Of a stretch of DNA of 64,000 nucleotides, positions 37,435-49,468 are shown piece after piece. Both the position numbers and the translations under genes were made by a program. Below the pieces are notes generated by a model. The model saw only the letters and a program-made list of their open reading frames with translations. It had not been told where the DNA came from and searched no databases. Location: contig NC_052665.1 in the NCBI RefSeq assembly GCF_016802725.1, positions 434,001 through 498,000 on the forward strand, written 5' to 3'. The stretch comes from Solenopsis invicta. Its lineage: Eukaryota > Arthropoda > Insecta > Hymenoptera > Formicidae. Positions within the stretch are counted from its first letter, which is position 1; each line of letters opens with the position of its first letter.

Positions 37435-37600
37435 AAGGCCTCGCACATGAAATGCATAACATAACATAAGCACAACATAAGATTAACGGACCAATGAAAA
37501 TGTTATGTAAATCAATATGGCGACTTTATGCTGGATGCTCATTGACCCATAGGTCTTATGTTATGCTTGTTATGTTATGCGTTTCATGTGCGAGGCCCTT
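37435..37600. mobile_element. Same MITE family, copy C with TA target duplication
   Basis: Ends AAGGCCTCGCACATGAAATG and CGTTTCATGTGCGAGGCCCTT are inverted repeats, flanked by TA on each side. It interrupts the right arm of the outer palindrome; the left arm keeps the uninterrupted site (GAAGTAAATAGG), so the boundaries and TA duplication are directly visible. Confidence 0.85.
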
Positions 37601-38471
37601 TACTTCAACGCACTTCACCAATTATTGTGATTGGTGACGAAAAAGTGATCCAAGCGATTCAAGTACTCTTGGAGCATGCGACGCGAGCAAATCTTTGGAT
37701 TTTGGATTATCAATCAACATCAATAATCGGATATCGCGAGCACAGAGTGAATCCTGCGTAATATTTGGCTGATTGTACGATGTGTGTTGAATAGGGTAAC
37801 AACTGATAATAGTTGTTCGATTCCTCAACGTAATTTACGTAGTAGGTAACTTTCCAACTTTTTATCAAGTAGAATAGTAAAAAAAAAAACTGAATGAAAA
37901 GTATGTATTTCTCGCATACCACATATTTTTTCTAACAATGTAGTAACCGATTCTCGAGTTTTATTATTCATGTATTTTTAAATAGATTTTCTAATTATAA
38001 GAATTAGTGAAATATAAAGAGAAAGAGAGTTAAATTGAGGTTGATAGTAATGAACATTAAGATAAAATAAAAAGAACCTTTAATCATAGCTAAAAACTAG
38101 ATGATATCGAGTACACACATGAGAAGAGCTTGTATTTATTTATGTAAAAGGATATTATATGTGAAATAAACTTTATAACTTGGGACCATTGAGAAATGTT
38201 ATTGAAATTATTTTGCATAATTTTATTGATATTTAATTAATTATATGATGCATATACAATTGATTAATGAAAAAAACACTCAATTATCTTGTAAAATCCT
38301 AACATTAATATGAATGCAATGCAGAGTTTTCATTCTTCAATGTTTATTTTATGAATATAGATATTATAAATCACTGGAAATACAAAAATACAAAAAAATC
38401 AAAGATTTGTCAAAATTATAATTAATATAAAGAATATTTGAATTTTTATCAAATATAAAATATCCATAAAC

Positions 38472-41400
38472 TTAGAAGCTTTTATAATGATGTTGAAATA
38501 ACATATCGTTAATTTCTCTTAAATTAATCGCTTTGCAAGCTGCGTCTACAGCTTGTGTCATAGCTGGTGTACCACAACTGAAAACACCAATCTTATTTAT
38601 CTGAAAAAAGAATTGTCTTGCTGTACACATAATGTGAAGAAACAAATATGATGCAATAAGGATCCAAAAAGATTATATGATAAATAAAATTAATATATAT
38701 TTATATGATAATTACAATGGTAATAATGATTATATATAATAATAATAATGATGTTGTGATGATAATAACAATAGTAATAAAGTACTTACAGTAGGATGTA
38801 ACTTTCCTATAGACAAGAAAAATTGAGAAAACTTTGGTTGTCCAAAATGTGTCACAGCTTTTAAGCCAGTAAACAAAGACTTGTTTGAAATCTTTTGAAA
38901 ATGACGTTCACAAATATACTGTAAATAATATTTAATTATTTATAAAAGTCTGTAATAACAGGCTCTAGTCAGTTATAACAGGTGCATTGTCTTACCAAAA
39001 GTATCGTGCGTAGGTCAAATTTTTGATAGAATTGAGTAACAAAGATATGAATAGATACTATGTTATTGACATCTACTTTTTCGAGTTCTCTCAGTATGTC
39101 AACCATCCATTCAAATTGTTTTTGTGTTCTTGTTACCCAAAGAAAATATATCTATACATTGAATAGTTTTTTATTTCCTTTTTTTATCACACAATATTGA
39201 TAGCTATAGTTATTACCTTTTTGCAACCAAAGTTTAACTTGCAGTTTGATTTAAAAACGATATCTTTAAGTATCGATGCAAAGGGTGTAACACCTATGCC
39301 ACCACCAACCATGATTGCCACTTGATATTTATCCCAATCTTGGTGACCTTCTCCATATGGGCCATCTATGTGAATCTACAATATCAAGATTTGAAAATGA
39401 TAATAATATATATCAAAATTTCATAATTAATAAATATTATATATATAATATTTTTAGTAAATATCTCATGCAATATTATTTGTGCAAATGTATGTATATA
39501 ATAGTGATAATGATAAAGAATAGTAAACAAAGAATTTGCAATATAATGCAGATTTACCATTGGCAAGTTTTCATTAGACGTGGTACACAATTCTAGTTTC
39601 TCCCTAATATTTGTGGTCCATGGTCCAACCGCTCGAACGTGTATACTTAAATTTGTTTCGTGTGGCGCAGAAGATAAAGTAAATGGATGATACTCGTTTG
39701 TCTTTAACGCTGGGCATGCTATTCTAATCCATTGACCAGATTTATATTGAAAATTTAAAGGTTTGAGAAATGTTATACATGTGACACCTACAATAAATGT
39801 AGCACGTGAATTTATCTGAGGAATAAGATGAATAAATGAGAGAAAATTACAGTCAAACAGAAACTGTAGTATAAAAGTACCTGATGGCAGAATTTCTGCT
39901 TTGAGTATTGGTATTTCTATTGTCGTTCTAGTTACAGTTACGACTTTATCAAGAATAAATAGAACGGCTGGTCCCAGAAAGAAATAATGAAAGTACGGTT
40001 CCTGTTAAAGATGGAATGAATTTACACTCAAATAATAATGCAAATAATTACAAATGTAAACATTTAATTGAGTTTTATAGAAAATCAATTATTGTCAATT
40101 ACTTGCACTAATCTTCCACTGCCATGTAAAAACATCAATATGTAGAAAATTGGGTACAAGGAATGTACAAAAGAGAACCAGTTGTAGAATGATTTGCGTA
40201 CCATCGATAACGAGCATACAAAAATTAATCCAGTCAAAATGGTTAAAAGCATTCCCGTTATACCTGTCATTGTACCCCAACACCAGTAGTGAAACTTTGG
40301 AAGTTCGTGCGTCCTAGATGTCAATAATCATGTAACGCATGCAACGTGCGGTATTATGCATTGCAAGACGCAAACAAGCGCGAATAACGATATAATAATA
40401 AATAAAATGATTAAAATAATTGAAAGGCAAGATAAGCTTACGCGTGGAAATAATTGCGAAATAAACACGTCAGATCATCGGCAGTTTGCGTAGATATATG
40501 ATAAAAGTTGAAGCCATGTCCAATAATATGTAACACTAAAAGTATTAAAAGAAAAAAGTTACGTGGAGAAGAATTTAAAGGGAAAGTACACGATTATATA
40601 TATATGCAGGTGTGTATACACAAGTTATACAAGTTAAGGATATCTCACCAGTAAACACCAACGCCCAGCAAGCGATATATTTATGCATTTCGATTGCTGA
40701 ATCGAAAGGAATGTAAAATTGCAGAATTGTACTTCTCAGAATAGTGATAGTGTTATGACACATCATAATTAATAATGAGGAATAGGTAAACATCATAGCT
40801 GACGCTGCACCTCTCGTTATAGTCAAACCATATCCTAATATTCGTCTCAAGCCAGAATGTTCCCGTTGTACGGAGTAATCTGCAGTGAAAACATTCATTG
40901 CAAGGCACAAAAAGTTGATTAAAGATAAAGATAGTTTATTAAAGATGTTTAAGGATAAAGACGTACAATATACTCGCTCTGCAAAAATCCCAAGTAGGAA
41001 CAAAGTGTATAAACATATCCAGAATATCTGCAATCGTTTGTTAGCAAGGTATTTCATTATAGGATACCAATAATCATCTGAATGTTTCTTTATTTCTTCG
41101 ACAATTTTTTCGTCCTTGTCGATCATTTCGCTATTACTTTTCCTTCTCTTTGTATCTCGTTCGCCTTCAATTTTCCCTTCAATTCTGAATTGCAATTCGC
41201 TGGGATCGGCATAGAGGCTCTCCACCGTCTTTTGTACCTCACCGATAAATGTTGATTTAACTGTTTTCACACCCGCGTGAAGTTTCCTGTTGCTTTTTCC
41301 ATCCGTAGGTACGTTGAATTCTAACTCCGCGTAATTAAATTTATTATTAAAGTCACTTAGTATCTGCTGAAAATCTTGTAAATTTATCGTTTTTTTATTC

Positions 41401-44400
41401 GCCAAGTCTGCATGAATCATCATGGATTGCACTAAAGTTTCCAGTTCATTGTCCGTGACATCAGCATTGACAGTCTCCATAAATGATCTATGATGGGTTT
41501 AATCTTACGTTAATCTTACGTTATTTCTCTGAGAGATGCGCGAGCAAAAACTTTTTTCCTATTTATGATTTAAAATAAAACTAATTTATAGTTCGTTTAA
41601 GCAGATTTTCATGTTTTAATTAAAAATCGAAGGGATAACAAATGTAGATTAATAAACCTTGATCTCGCAATCAGTTTAATTTACTCTTTATCTTTTTTTA
41701 ATTCTTAGAATTGGAATAAATTAAGATTGATTATAAATCGAGATCAAAGTTAATCTGCATTGGTGGAAATGGACACAACATATGAATAAATAAGGATGCT
41801 CTAAATCTTCCAGACCCATGAGGCAAAAGGGACATTAATCATTAGTGTCATTACTATCCTAGTGGATAATAACCCTTATAAACTATAATACATATAAAAG
41901 AATATGCACAAGAGGGCATTGAGCAATTAAACAATTTACAAATATACCTCAACATATTTGAGAACTCTTCTCTCTTTAGTCTTCCCGTGCCATTGATATC
42001 ATACATATCAAACATTAATTTCATCTTCTCTTCAGCGGATCCCTTGAGAAATATCACCAACATGTCGACAAATTCTCGAAACGATATGAAGCCATTCTTA
42101 TCCTTATCCACTAGATAAAATATCTGCAAATTTAATTTTTCGATATATGTACCAAATATTCGCATTAGATTGTTATTTGGTACAAATGTACAACCTTTTT
42201 TACGAATTCAGCGTCCGGTCTCATACTCAGAGCTTCCGCAAATTCTATAATGGTCAACTCGGTGTAAATTACTTCTCGTGCCACTGTCGAATCTATTTGT
42301 AAGATTTCCTCTTCTGTATGTGCGATATGGAATGCCTAAAAACATTTCGTAGACATGTAGATATTACATGTAGAGTTTCGCCTAGTTAAAATAGGTAAAT
42401 ACACACTTTACATTAAAAAAAAAGAGATAGATACCTGTGCAAATACAACGCGAAAAAACATTTCTAATTTTTTTTGACGGTGTTTTTTGGTTATCGCTTG
42501 CTTCAGTAAGGCATGCGTGGTAGTAGTCATCATTTGCACTAAGCGTGTATCCTCGGACGTTGCAATTTCTGATATAAATTTTTTGAACGTTTTTATAAAT
42601 GCATTTCTCAAAAAATCAGAATCGAACTTCAACACTAAATCATAACTGTGATCTACGCGAATCAACATGTAATAACTGTCGGATGCACAATAAATCTGTA
42701 AGAAAAAAGAAAGGTAATTAATGCATGTGCGCGCGCGCGCGGGCGCGTGTTAAAGGAAAGAAAAAAAGAAAAAATACCATCGCGTTGCTGTTTGATGAAA
42801 AATCCACCGCACGTATCAAATATCCCAATTGATTTTTCACCTCCAGTTGCTTTGTTCTTATATTTGGCACTAATATTACGCGTCTTAGTGAAGTTTTTGG
42901 CTCTTGCCATTCGCTAGCTGTTTACAAAGCAACAATTTAATTGATATAAGTACATACGTGTAATATGACGCACGCACGCACCCATATTTGACGACGTGCT
43001 TGAAAACTTACCAGTATGTATAATATCTATATTATCGCTGCAGTCTACTTTCCTAACATTTTCTTTCACTGTTTTTCTATCTATGAATTGCATCTTGAAA
43101 ACGATAAACGTAATAAAACCTGCGTGAAAATTAACGTTAAATGATATGAGATCGTCATGAGATTGTAGTAATAACAATAGGATTTTTACCACAGAATAGT
43201 GTTGATACACCTAAAAATGTTAAGATGAAGGATACATTGCTGTTCGAGAAAAAATCATAAGTTTCAAGCTTTGTGCAATTCTCAATTGTGTCTTCATTTA
43301 TTTGATCAGCATGAAAACAGGGACCATTTGTACATCTGCCTTCTTTCACAATTTTATTATTGATACAACTGGGATGTATACCATTCACTGTAAATGTAAC
43401 AATATGTATCTATCTTTTAATTGCCATCCAATAAATTTATATACCATCTATTTACCCGTGGTAGGAACTCTAAAAGGATTCCTTGGAATATCATTCCAGT
43501 CCATTTTAGTGGTACACATTAACACATCGTAAAACGATAATTGTTCCAATCTCTCTATTTCCTTGTCGGTGAAAAGTCTACGTGAAAAGAAGATCGTGTC
43601 GAATATTTATTGAATCAATCATACGGAAAATATGGAACATACAAGCGTAAAACGGTAAAATTAAAAGCAATAATTTGCGATTACGCACCCATTTGCGGTA
43701 TTATTATACCAAAACCTATCACCGTCGCGAATTCGCTGAAACTGATCACGGATGATTCTTTGAAACAACTCTCCAGGTCCGTCACCAGTCTCTAATATTC
43801 CACCTACCCAGACGTCCACGTCATCGAATGAATTGTTGTACAATCTGAGAAATTCCTCCCGGATCTTGCATAAAGTACAAATGATTATATATACATATAT
43901 AATCTTTTACACATAAGTGTTGCGATCAAAGATATGAAAAAATAGATTTCATACAACATACCGATACATCCACGCGATTAAAATGCGATATGTGTTTAAC
44001 TTCCGCTAGACCGTAAGCACGACGGGCACTATTGTAATCAGGTACCCCATGATCACGTCCTCTCTGAATATTAAGAGCCATTAAGTCCCTTCTGGAAAAT
44101 TCTAGTGGACCAAATAAACTGCCCCGCAGATCATCAATAATTTTATGATCTTCTTCTTCGCATAATTGAACAGCCATACCCATTAATAATTTCTCCACGT
44201 CGATAATATCCTTTATTCTCGTTAAATTGGCGTAGAGAGAGTTCTAAAGAACGATTCAATGTACATTACGTGAATTTCAAAATCAAAACTTGAAACATTC
44301 ATAAAAGAGTCAGGATACCTGTGACATCCAGTAATTGTTGCACGTTCTGATTGGATACGGTTCCAAGGAACAATTATTCCTCCCATAGTTGCGCAAGTAT

Positions 44401-47400
44401 ACACCTAATAGTGCGACTATAGCGATTATCGTGCCAATGTCATTTTATTAAAATTATTATAACGCACACACATTAGATCGTAGTTTATATCTTTGATTAT
44501 TATCTGCTAATGTTAGTTACAAAATCAAGTTTTTACTTTAGCATCATTTGTTTTAAATATTTAATAAATAGCAAGGTTGAAATGATCGCCGAAGCGCTGT
44601 GAGCGCTGAAGCGAACGTAGCCATAATTGAATGGAAAAAAGACGCAAACGAAAATACGTCAATAAGAGCAAATAGGCCATGCATATAAGTATGGTAGAAA
44701 AATTAATATTGTTCGCTTGATTGGAGCGTTGCTTGTAATCGTGTCAAGGTCGATACAGATATTGGAAACAATATTTATTACAATTAATAAAAAGTTATGA
44801 CCGTTATTTACCTGGTGGAACCAAAGTATGCCCGAAGCGAAAAGCAGCTGACTGGAAAAATTGTTCAATTTGCGGATCGATATTGGGATTGTAACCTTTG
44901 AACAACGAACAAATTTTGTCATTTGGATTGCAAGCAAAATTAAATTACAAGTAATTTTAAACGAGAATCGTTATCTGTGTCGTGTATACGAAATGGAAAA
45001 TTTCTTTTACCTTCATACACAGGAAGCATGTTCCCTAACCACGAAGGCAACCATTCGTTGACGATGATGTTTTGCTGAGTCGCTATCACCCATTTACGGG
45101 CCTCGTTATAAATCTTATCGCTCGACCAATTTGGATTGTGGCGTTGAACGTGAGACGCTATAAAATTGTGCCACCTGAACCATATTATACCAAAAGTCAG
45201 GAGAAACGGATTTTCATTCCCTCGAGGATTTCCTAATTCTGAAAAAAAATTTCATACATACGTTCAAATCGATAATCGAAAAGTAGAGCGAACAAAAATA
45301 AATTTGCTCATAACATGTATCTTCCTCGACTGTTGACAAGTGTAAATTGTAAACGGATACTGCGAGTAACGCAACAGCGTATCTTCACCGAAACGTCTCG
45401 CAGATGGGTGACGAAGATGACGGTGCGCGATGCACTGAACATGGCGCTCGACGAGGAATTGGCTCGAGACGAAAAGGTGTTTATAATAGGAGAGGAGGTC
45501 GCAGAATTCGATGGGGCTTACAAGATAACGCGCGGCCTCTGGAAGAAATACGGCGACAAGAGGTTGATCGACACACCGATCACGGAAGCTGGATTCTGCG
45601 GTATCGCCATCGGCGCGGCGCTCTTGGGCCTAAAGCCGATATGCGAATTTATGACCTTCAATTTCTCCATGCAAGCTATCGATCGTATCGTCAATGGCGC
45701 CGCGAAGAATCTTTATATGTCCGCAGGAAGATTCCCCGTTCCTATCCTGTTCCGAGGTCCAAACGGTAACGCCAAAGGTTTGGCCGCGCAGCATTCTCAA
45801 TGCTTCGCCGCGTGGTTCATGAGCACGCCCGGCTTGAAAGTCCTGTCACCGTCGACCTGCGAGGATTACAGGGGTTGCTTAAAGACAGCCGTGCGAGATC
45901 CCGATCCCGTAATCATGCTAGAGAGCGAGCTTCTTTACAACATCGAGTTCCCCCTGTCGGATCAAGCTATGGACAAGGACTATCAGATACTCATCGGCAA
46001 GGCTAAAGTGGAGAGACCTGGCAAGCACATCACTTTAGTGACGCACGGTCACGCGTACGTGTATACGCTTCAAGCGGCCGATTTGTTAGCTAGCCAAGGT
46101 ATCGAGGCGGAAGTTATCAATCTACGATCACTGAGACCTTTAGATTGGGACACAGTATTCAAGTCGATCGGAAAAACACACAGGCTAATGACCATCGAAC
46201 TCGGCTGGCCTAGATGCGGAGTAGGAGCCGAGATCGTTGCGACGGTGATGGAGAATCCAGTCTTCTTTCAGCTAGACGCACCTGCGGTTCGATGCACCGG
46301 CATCGACGTTCCAATGCCTTATTCAGAGAAGATCGAGTACGAATGTACCCCGAAGGATCACCACATAGCCGACTACGCCAAACGCATCTGTGGCACAAAA
46401 TTCTAAAGTTTCTGATATTTCGCAATTTATAGAATAAAGTTCTTCACTCACTGAAATATCTGGTGACACTCTCGGTGTAATGCCGTGAAACGTATTGATG
46501 ATGATGAATAGGCGGCGGTGGATTGGCCATCGGTAGTCTAACGGTGTTGTAGTCGGGATAAAGAGGAGGAAAGTCTGACGACGCGAGTTGCCCACCCTCC
46601 TGCAATGTTCCACTGGCAGTTGTTCTTAAAACGTCAGACCACGCTTTGGATGTACCGTAAATCAATCCACCATCTATGAATGGCGTAATCTCGTTCAGCT
46701 GCGATATATGTCAACGTTTAGACTTGAGTACTGGTCGGTCCCACTATAGTCTAACATTTCACAAATACATCTGCGTTTCGAGGAAACACAGGTCGAATTC
46801 GCTATCGTACCTGTTGACGAGGATTATTCGGCGAATGACCCGTCCGATGATCGTACCGCGTACGTAAAACGGGCATTGTTGTGTGTCTAAGATTAGTGTC
46901 TAGCATTGTTCTGTATCTATGATTTTCCGGAATTTTTATGTTGATATACTCGGGTGGACATGCCGGTCTCTGAGCATCTAAAATTTCCTCCACCACCTGT
47001 TGACCTGTCGAGCGAACATTTTTGGTAAATTGCACTTGTTCCAGTTGTATAAAATATATTGCTCTATAATCTGTAGAAGCATCATGTCTAATTTCCAAGA
47101 TCCTAAATATTTAAAAGTGTGTGGAAACAACACACACATCTAATAATAGTTGATAAATATGCGTACGTGTGCACGTGTGAAATTTTATATGCATATCCAG
47201 GGTGAGTCATTTTAATCAGCGCATGCAAATAACTTGTAGAATGCATTGTACATAAAAATGTTTCCTACAAAAGTTGTAAGATTTCAAAAGATCTATTTAC
47301 TGATCTTGTTAGTTTGACCTTAGATGGCGTCACCAAGGTCAGATCGAAATCACATTAACTTTTTTAAATGAAACACTATTTTTGATTCCAAAATATAATA

Positions 47401-48208
47401 GCTGGTATCAAGAACTTTCTAAAACATTACAAGAAAGTTTATTTTTGTTAAGTACTTTTCGTGTTATGAGGCTTGAAATTTATAATACACTGTAGTTTTC
47501 AAGCCTCACAACTTGGAAAGTACTTAATGAAATATAATTTTTTTGTAGTAACGCCAGCTATATTAGATTCTGGAATTAAAAATAGGGTGTTCCAATAGGG
47601 TCCTTTAAAAAGTTAATGTAATTTCGATTTGACCTTGGCAACGCCATCCAAGATCAAACTGATAAGATCAATAAATAGATCTTTTGAAATCCTACAACTT
47701 TTATCTGAAGCATTTTTTCTAAAATGCTTAATTTTCGAGATATTTCGCTGTCCCGGTACTTTTTCTGCACCCTGTATACATGCATGTATGCATTCGCACA
47801 CATAGACATATTTTAAAAATGGTCGTAGACTATCGTTTCTTGTATACCGAAAAATACAAGGAGAGCGTTTCTCCCTGTTCTTGATTTAGATCCAATTTTC
47901 CCACTCAACAGCTTCTCACTTATCTCTAATGGTTTTGGTCTTTTAGAGCCTGAAGGTTTATACACTCCATCTTCATAAGCCGCTGGCAGTCTTCTTAACA
48001 ACGGAGTATCAACTGCACCCAATTCTGGTCTTCCAACGTTATTATACCACCCGTCGTAACCAGGATATTCGATTGCAGTGCGATACGGTGAACATTTATT
48101 CGGTTCATTATTATTTCCACCCCAACATCCAGTAAATAACCAATCTGTCAAGTCCTTATCGAACGTTTCACGAACCAATTTCTTGTCCGGCTTCTTAAAA
48201 TCTACCAT
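38472..48208 (-). CDS. Duox: Dual oxidase (peroxidase-EF hand-NADPH oxidase)
   Basis: Twenty-four exons: 47848-48208, 46811-47004, 46452-46698, 45011-45238, 44812-44895, 44319-44404, 43962-44243, 43689-43864, 43456-43577, 43190-43387, 43012-43119, 42778-42917, 42435-42695, 42195-42335, 41948-42123, 40649-41487, 40442-40535, 40103-40313, 39881-40001, 39558-39787, 39217-39375, 38996-39151, 38790-38918, 38472-38600; 1623 codons before the stop. Order: peroxidase-homology domain (GYDGWYNN...NPRGNENPF...ALNIQRGRDHG), a membrane segment, two EF hands (DKDKNGFISFRE, DINGTGRLKREE), six-helix NOX core (ITRGAASAMMFTYSSLLIMM), FAD site (EYHPFTLSSAPHE) and NADPH site (VGGGIGVTPFASIL, SCGTPAM). Duox makes extracellular hydrogen peroxide in a Ca-regulated way in gut and cuticle. 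The Met at 48208 has no signal peptide and an in-frame stop lies upstream, so the true N-terminus is probably in an unidentified upstream exon. Pdhb-like lies in the 45239-46451 intron. Confidence 0.93.
45315..46406 (+). CDS. Pdhb-like: Intronless pyruvate dehydrogenase E1-beta retrogene nested in Duox
   Basis: One uninterrupted frame of 363 residues. The N-terminus (MYLPRLLTSVNCKRILRVTQ, rich in Arg/Leu/Ser) suits mitochondrial import. The body matches E1-beta throughout: TVRDALNMALDEELARDEKV, GEEVAEFDGAYK, PICEFMTFNFSMQAID, FRGPNGNAKGLAAQHSQC, KAKVERPGKHITLV and EVINLRSLRPLD. E1-beta pairs with E1-alpha in the matrix to decarboxylate pyruvate with thiamine diphosphate. There is no intron in 1.1 kb although nearly every other gene here is split, and GC is far higher than in the flanking introns. 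It fills a 1213-bp Duox intron on the opposite strand: about 76 bp remain before its ATG and 45 bp after its stop. AATAAA lies at 46433-46438. The intact frame suggests function; a testis role, common for such retrogenes, is only an inference. Confidence 0.92.
   Translation: MYLPRLLTSVNCKRILRVTQQRIFTETSRRWVTKMTVRDALNMALDEELARDEKVFIIGEEVAEFDGAYKITRGLWKKYGDKRLIDTPITEAGFCGIAIGAALLGLKPICEFMTFNFSMQAIDRIVNGAAKNLYMSAGRFPVPILFRGPNGNAKGLAAQHSQCFAAWFMSTPGLKVLSPSTCEDYRGCLKTAVRDPDPVIMLESELLYNIEFPLSDQAMDKDYQILIGKAKVERPGKHITLVTHGHAYVYTLQAADLLASQGIEAEVINLRSLRPLDWDTVFKSIGKTHRLMTIELGWPRCGVGAEIVATVMENPVFFQLDAPAVRCTGIDVPMPYSEKIEYECTPKDHHIADYAKRICGTKF
46433..46438 (+). terminator. Polyadenylation signal of the nested Pdhb-like gene
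   Basis: AATAAA sits 27 bp after the stop codon and 14 bp before the Duox exon that starts at 46452. Cleavage 10-30 bases downstream would fall at the intron edge or inside that exon, on the opposite strand. Confidence 0.7.
47198..47774. mobile_element. ~577-bp palindromic element in a Duox intron
   Basis: Ends CAGGGTG and CACCCTG. The arms mirror each other for over 150 bp: AAAAGATCTATTTACTGATC and the GACCTTAGATGGCG segment on the left match GATCAATAAATAGATC and CGCCATCCAAGATC on the right, and a central pair AGTACTTTTCGTG / GGAAAGTACTT continues the stem. No coding capacity. It sits between the first two recognised Duox exons. Confidence 0.8.
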
Positions 48209-49468
48209 GTAATAGAGACGTATATATTTTTATGTTAGTTCAATATGCGAAAATTCTAAAATGAGAAAGGAGGTTAAACTTTACATGTTATCTTACAAGG
48301 GATAAGATTCACAAAGCTATCAAATTTATAAGCAATTTATATCAATATTGGGCAAAATTTAATCAATTTATCGATTAATAATAATTATGACTAAAACTTT
48401 AGTTCTTTATTTAGTTGCTTTAAAAAAACTTCAGGCATTAAAAGAAATTAAATTTTAAGGAATAAAATAAATTGATTAAAATAAATTGTATATAATTATG
48501 ATTCAATTCATTCGATTAATTGAAAATAATTGCCGATTAGGTAGTTGATCGTTAATGTGATTATTAATCGTTAATTCTAGTCATTTATTTTAAATTGATT
48601 GATGGCTGAATGACATTAATATAAATAAAATAATAAGTTACTGACTAATATGAATTTGTGACTAACATCATTTTGAATATCTTTTTGATTTGGCAAACGC
48701 ATTCTGTAAATTCATAATTATTCATAAAAATTATAATTTGTTTAAATATGGATTAAAAATTAATGATCAATCACATTATTTTTTAACAAAAAAAATAATT
48801 ATTAAATGTGTTTTTTTGTTTCAATAATCAATCGTGTCCATTATATTTATCACATTAAATTAATTTTTAATCGATTATTTCAGTTAAGAGAAAATTTAAT
48901 CGTTTAATTATATAAAATCGTTTGACAATTAATTTCATTAATTGATTACACGTTAATCATAACTATATATATTTTAAATTTTAGTCCATTATCTCTTGGT
49001 TAACAACAAAATTAATTGACTAATACCCAATACTAGCTTATGAGATATGTATACATACGTCTATTCAAATTTGGTGCAGGTGTTGTAGCTTGCCGTCCCG
49101 ATGCGTTTTGTGCGGTAATTAATAAAAAATTAATTATGACAATAAATATGTTTAAAATAAGATACATATTGTCTTCTATTAATGCGACACATAAAAAACA
49201 TACGTGTACTATGCGTATGTCACATAAGAATTATCTCTTCCAGGACTCATTTATTCGGAGCTGCAGCACTTTCTACCGAATGGTATCGTTTGTGACGACT
49301 TCTTCCTCTCCATGCGATAAGAATACACATACAGGAAAAAATATGAATCATTGGATATAATTAGATCGCGAGCAATATGATTACAATACAATATTATTTC
49401 CTTTATAATTCATTAGATGTGATTATATAAAAATTAGACTACAGAAGTACACGCCAAAGTAGCGAAAA
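48209..49468. other. Divergent region between Duox and PIG-V
   Basis: Very AT-rich, with many ATTAAT-type runs. The missing Duox signal-peptide exon and promoter may be here or further away; I could not identify it. A strong acceptor (pyrimidine tract then AG at about 48255, minus strand) would start a leader exon joined to the 48208 Met. An open frame at 49040-49360 (plus) shows no recognisable domain. Confidence 0.5.

Larger units (their letters stand above)
36832..37786. mobile_element. Long palindromic element interrupted by smaller MITEs
   Basis: An outer inverted repeat spans about 36832-37080 on the left and 37400-37434 plus 37601-37786 on the right. The arms share CAATCAGCCAAATATTAC near the tips, then CCAAAATCC, GAGTACTTGAATC and GTTGAAGTAAATAGGAGTA inward. 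The right arm is split by an inserted MITE (37435-37600); the loop between the arms holds further copies of the same MITE family. No transposase frame was found. Autonomous partner unknown. Confidence 0.75.
36590..38471. other. Intergenic region, eIF3m / Duox
   Basis: Contains the nested palindromic transposon cluster (36832-37786) and AT-rich sequence with the Duox 3' end (TTTATT, i.e. a minus-strand AATAAA, near 38343). No gene was recognised. Confidence 0.6.

Noticed and set aside
37810..37835. GTTCGATTCC string resembling a tRNA B box
   Set aside because: No matching A box or cloverleaf could be folded around it.
45404..46432. Alternative frames inside the Pdhb-like gene (Arg-rich plus-strand and minus-strand frames)
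   Set aside because: They are shadow frames of a GC-rich coding sequence.
49040..49360. 106-codon plus-strand frame before PIG-V
   Set aside because: No domain or signal recognised; possibly leader or intergenic sequence, insufficient to call a gene.
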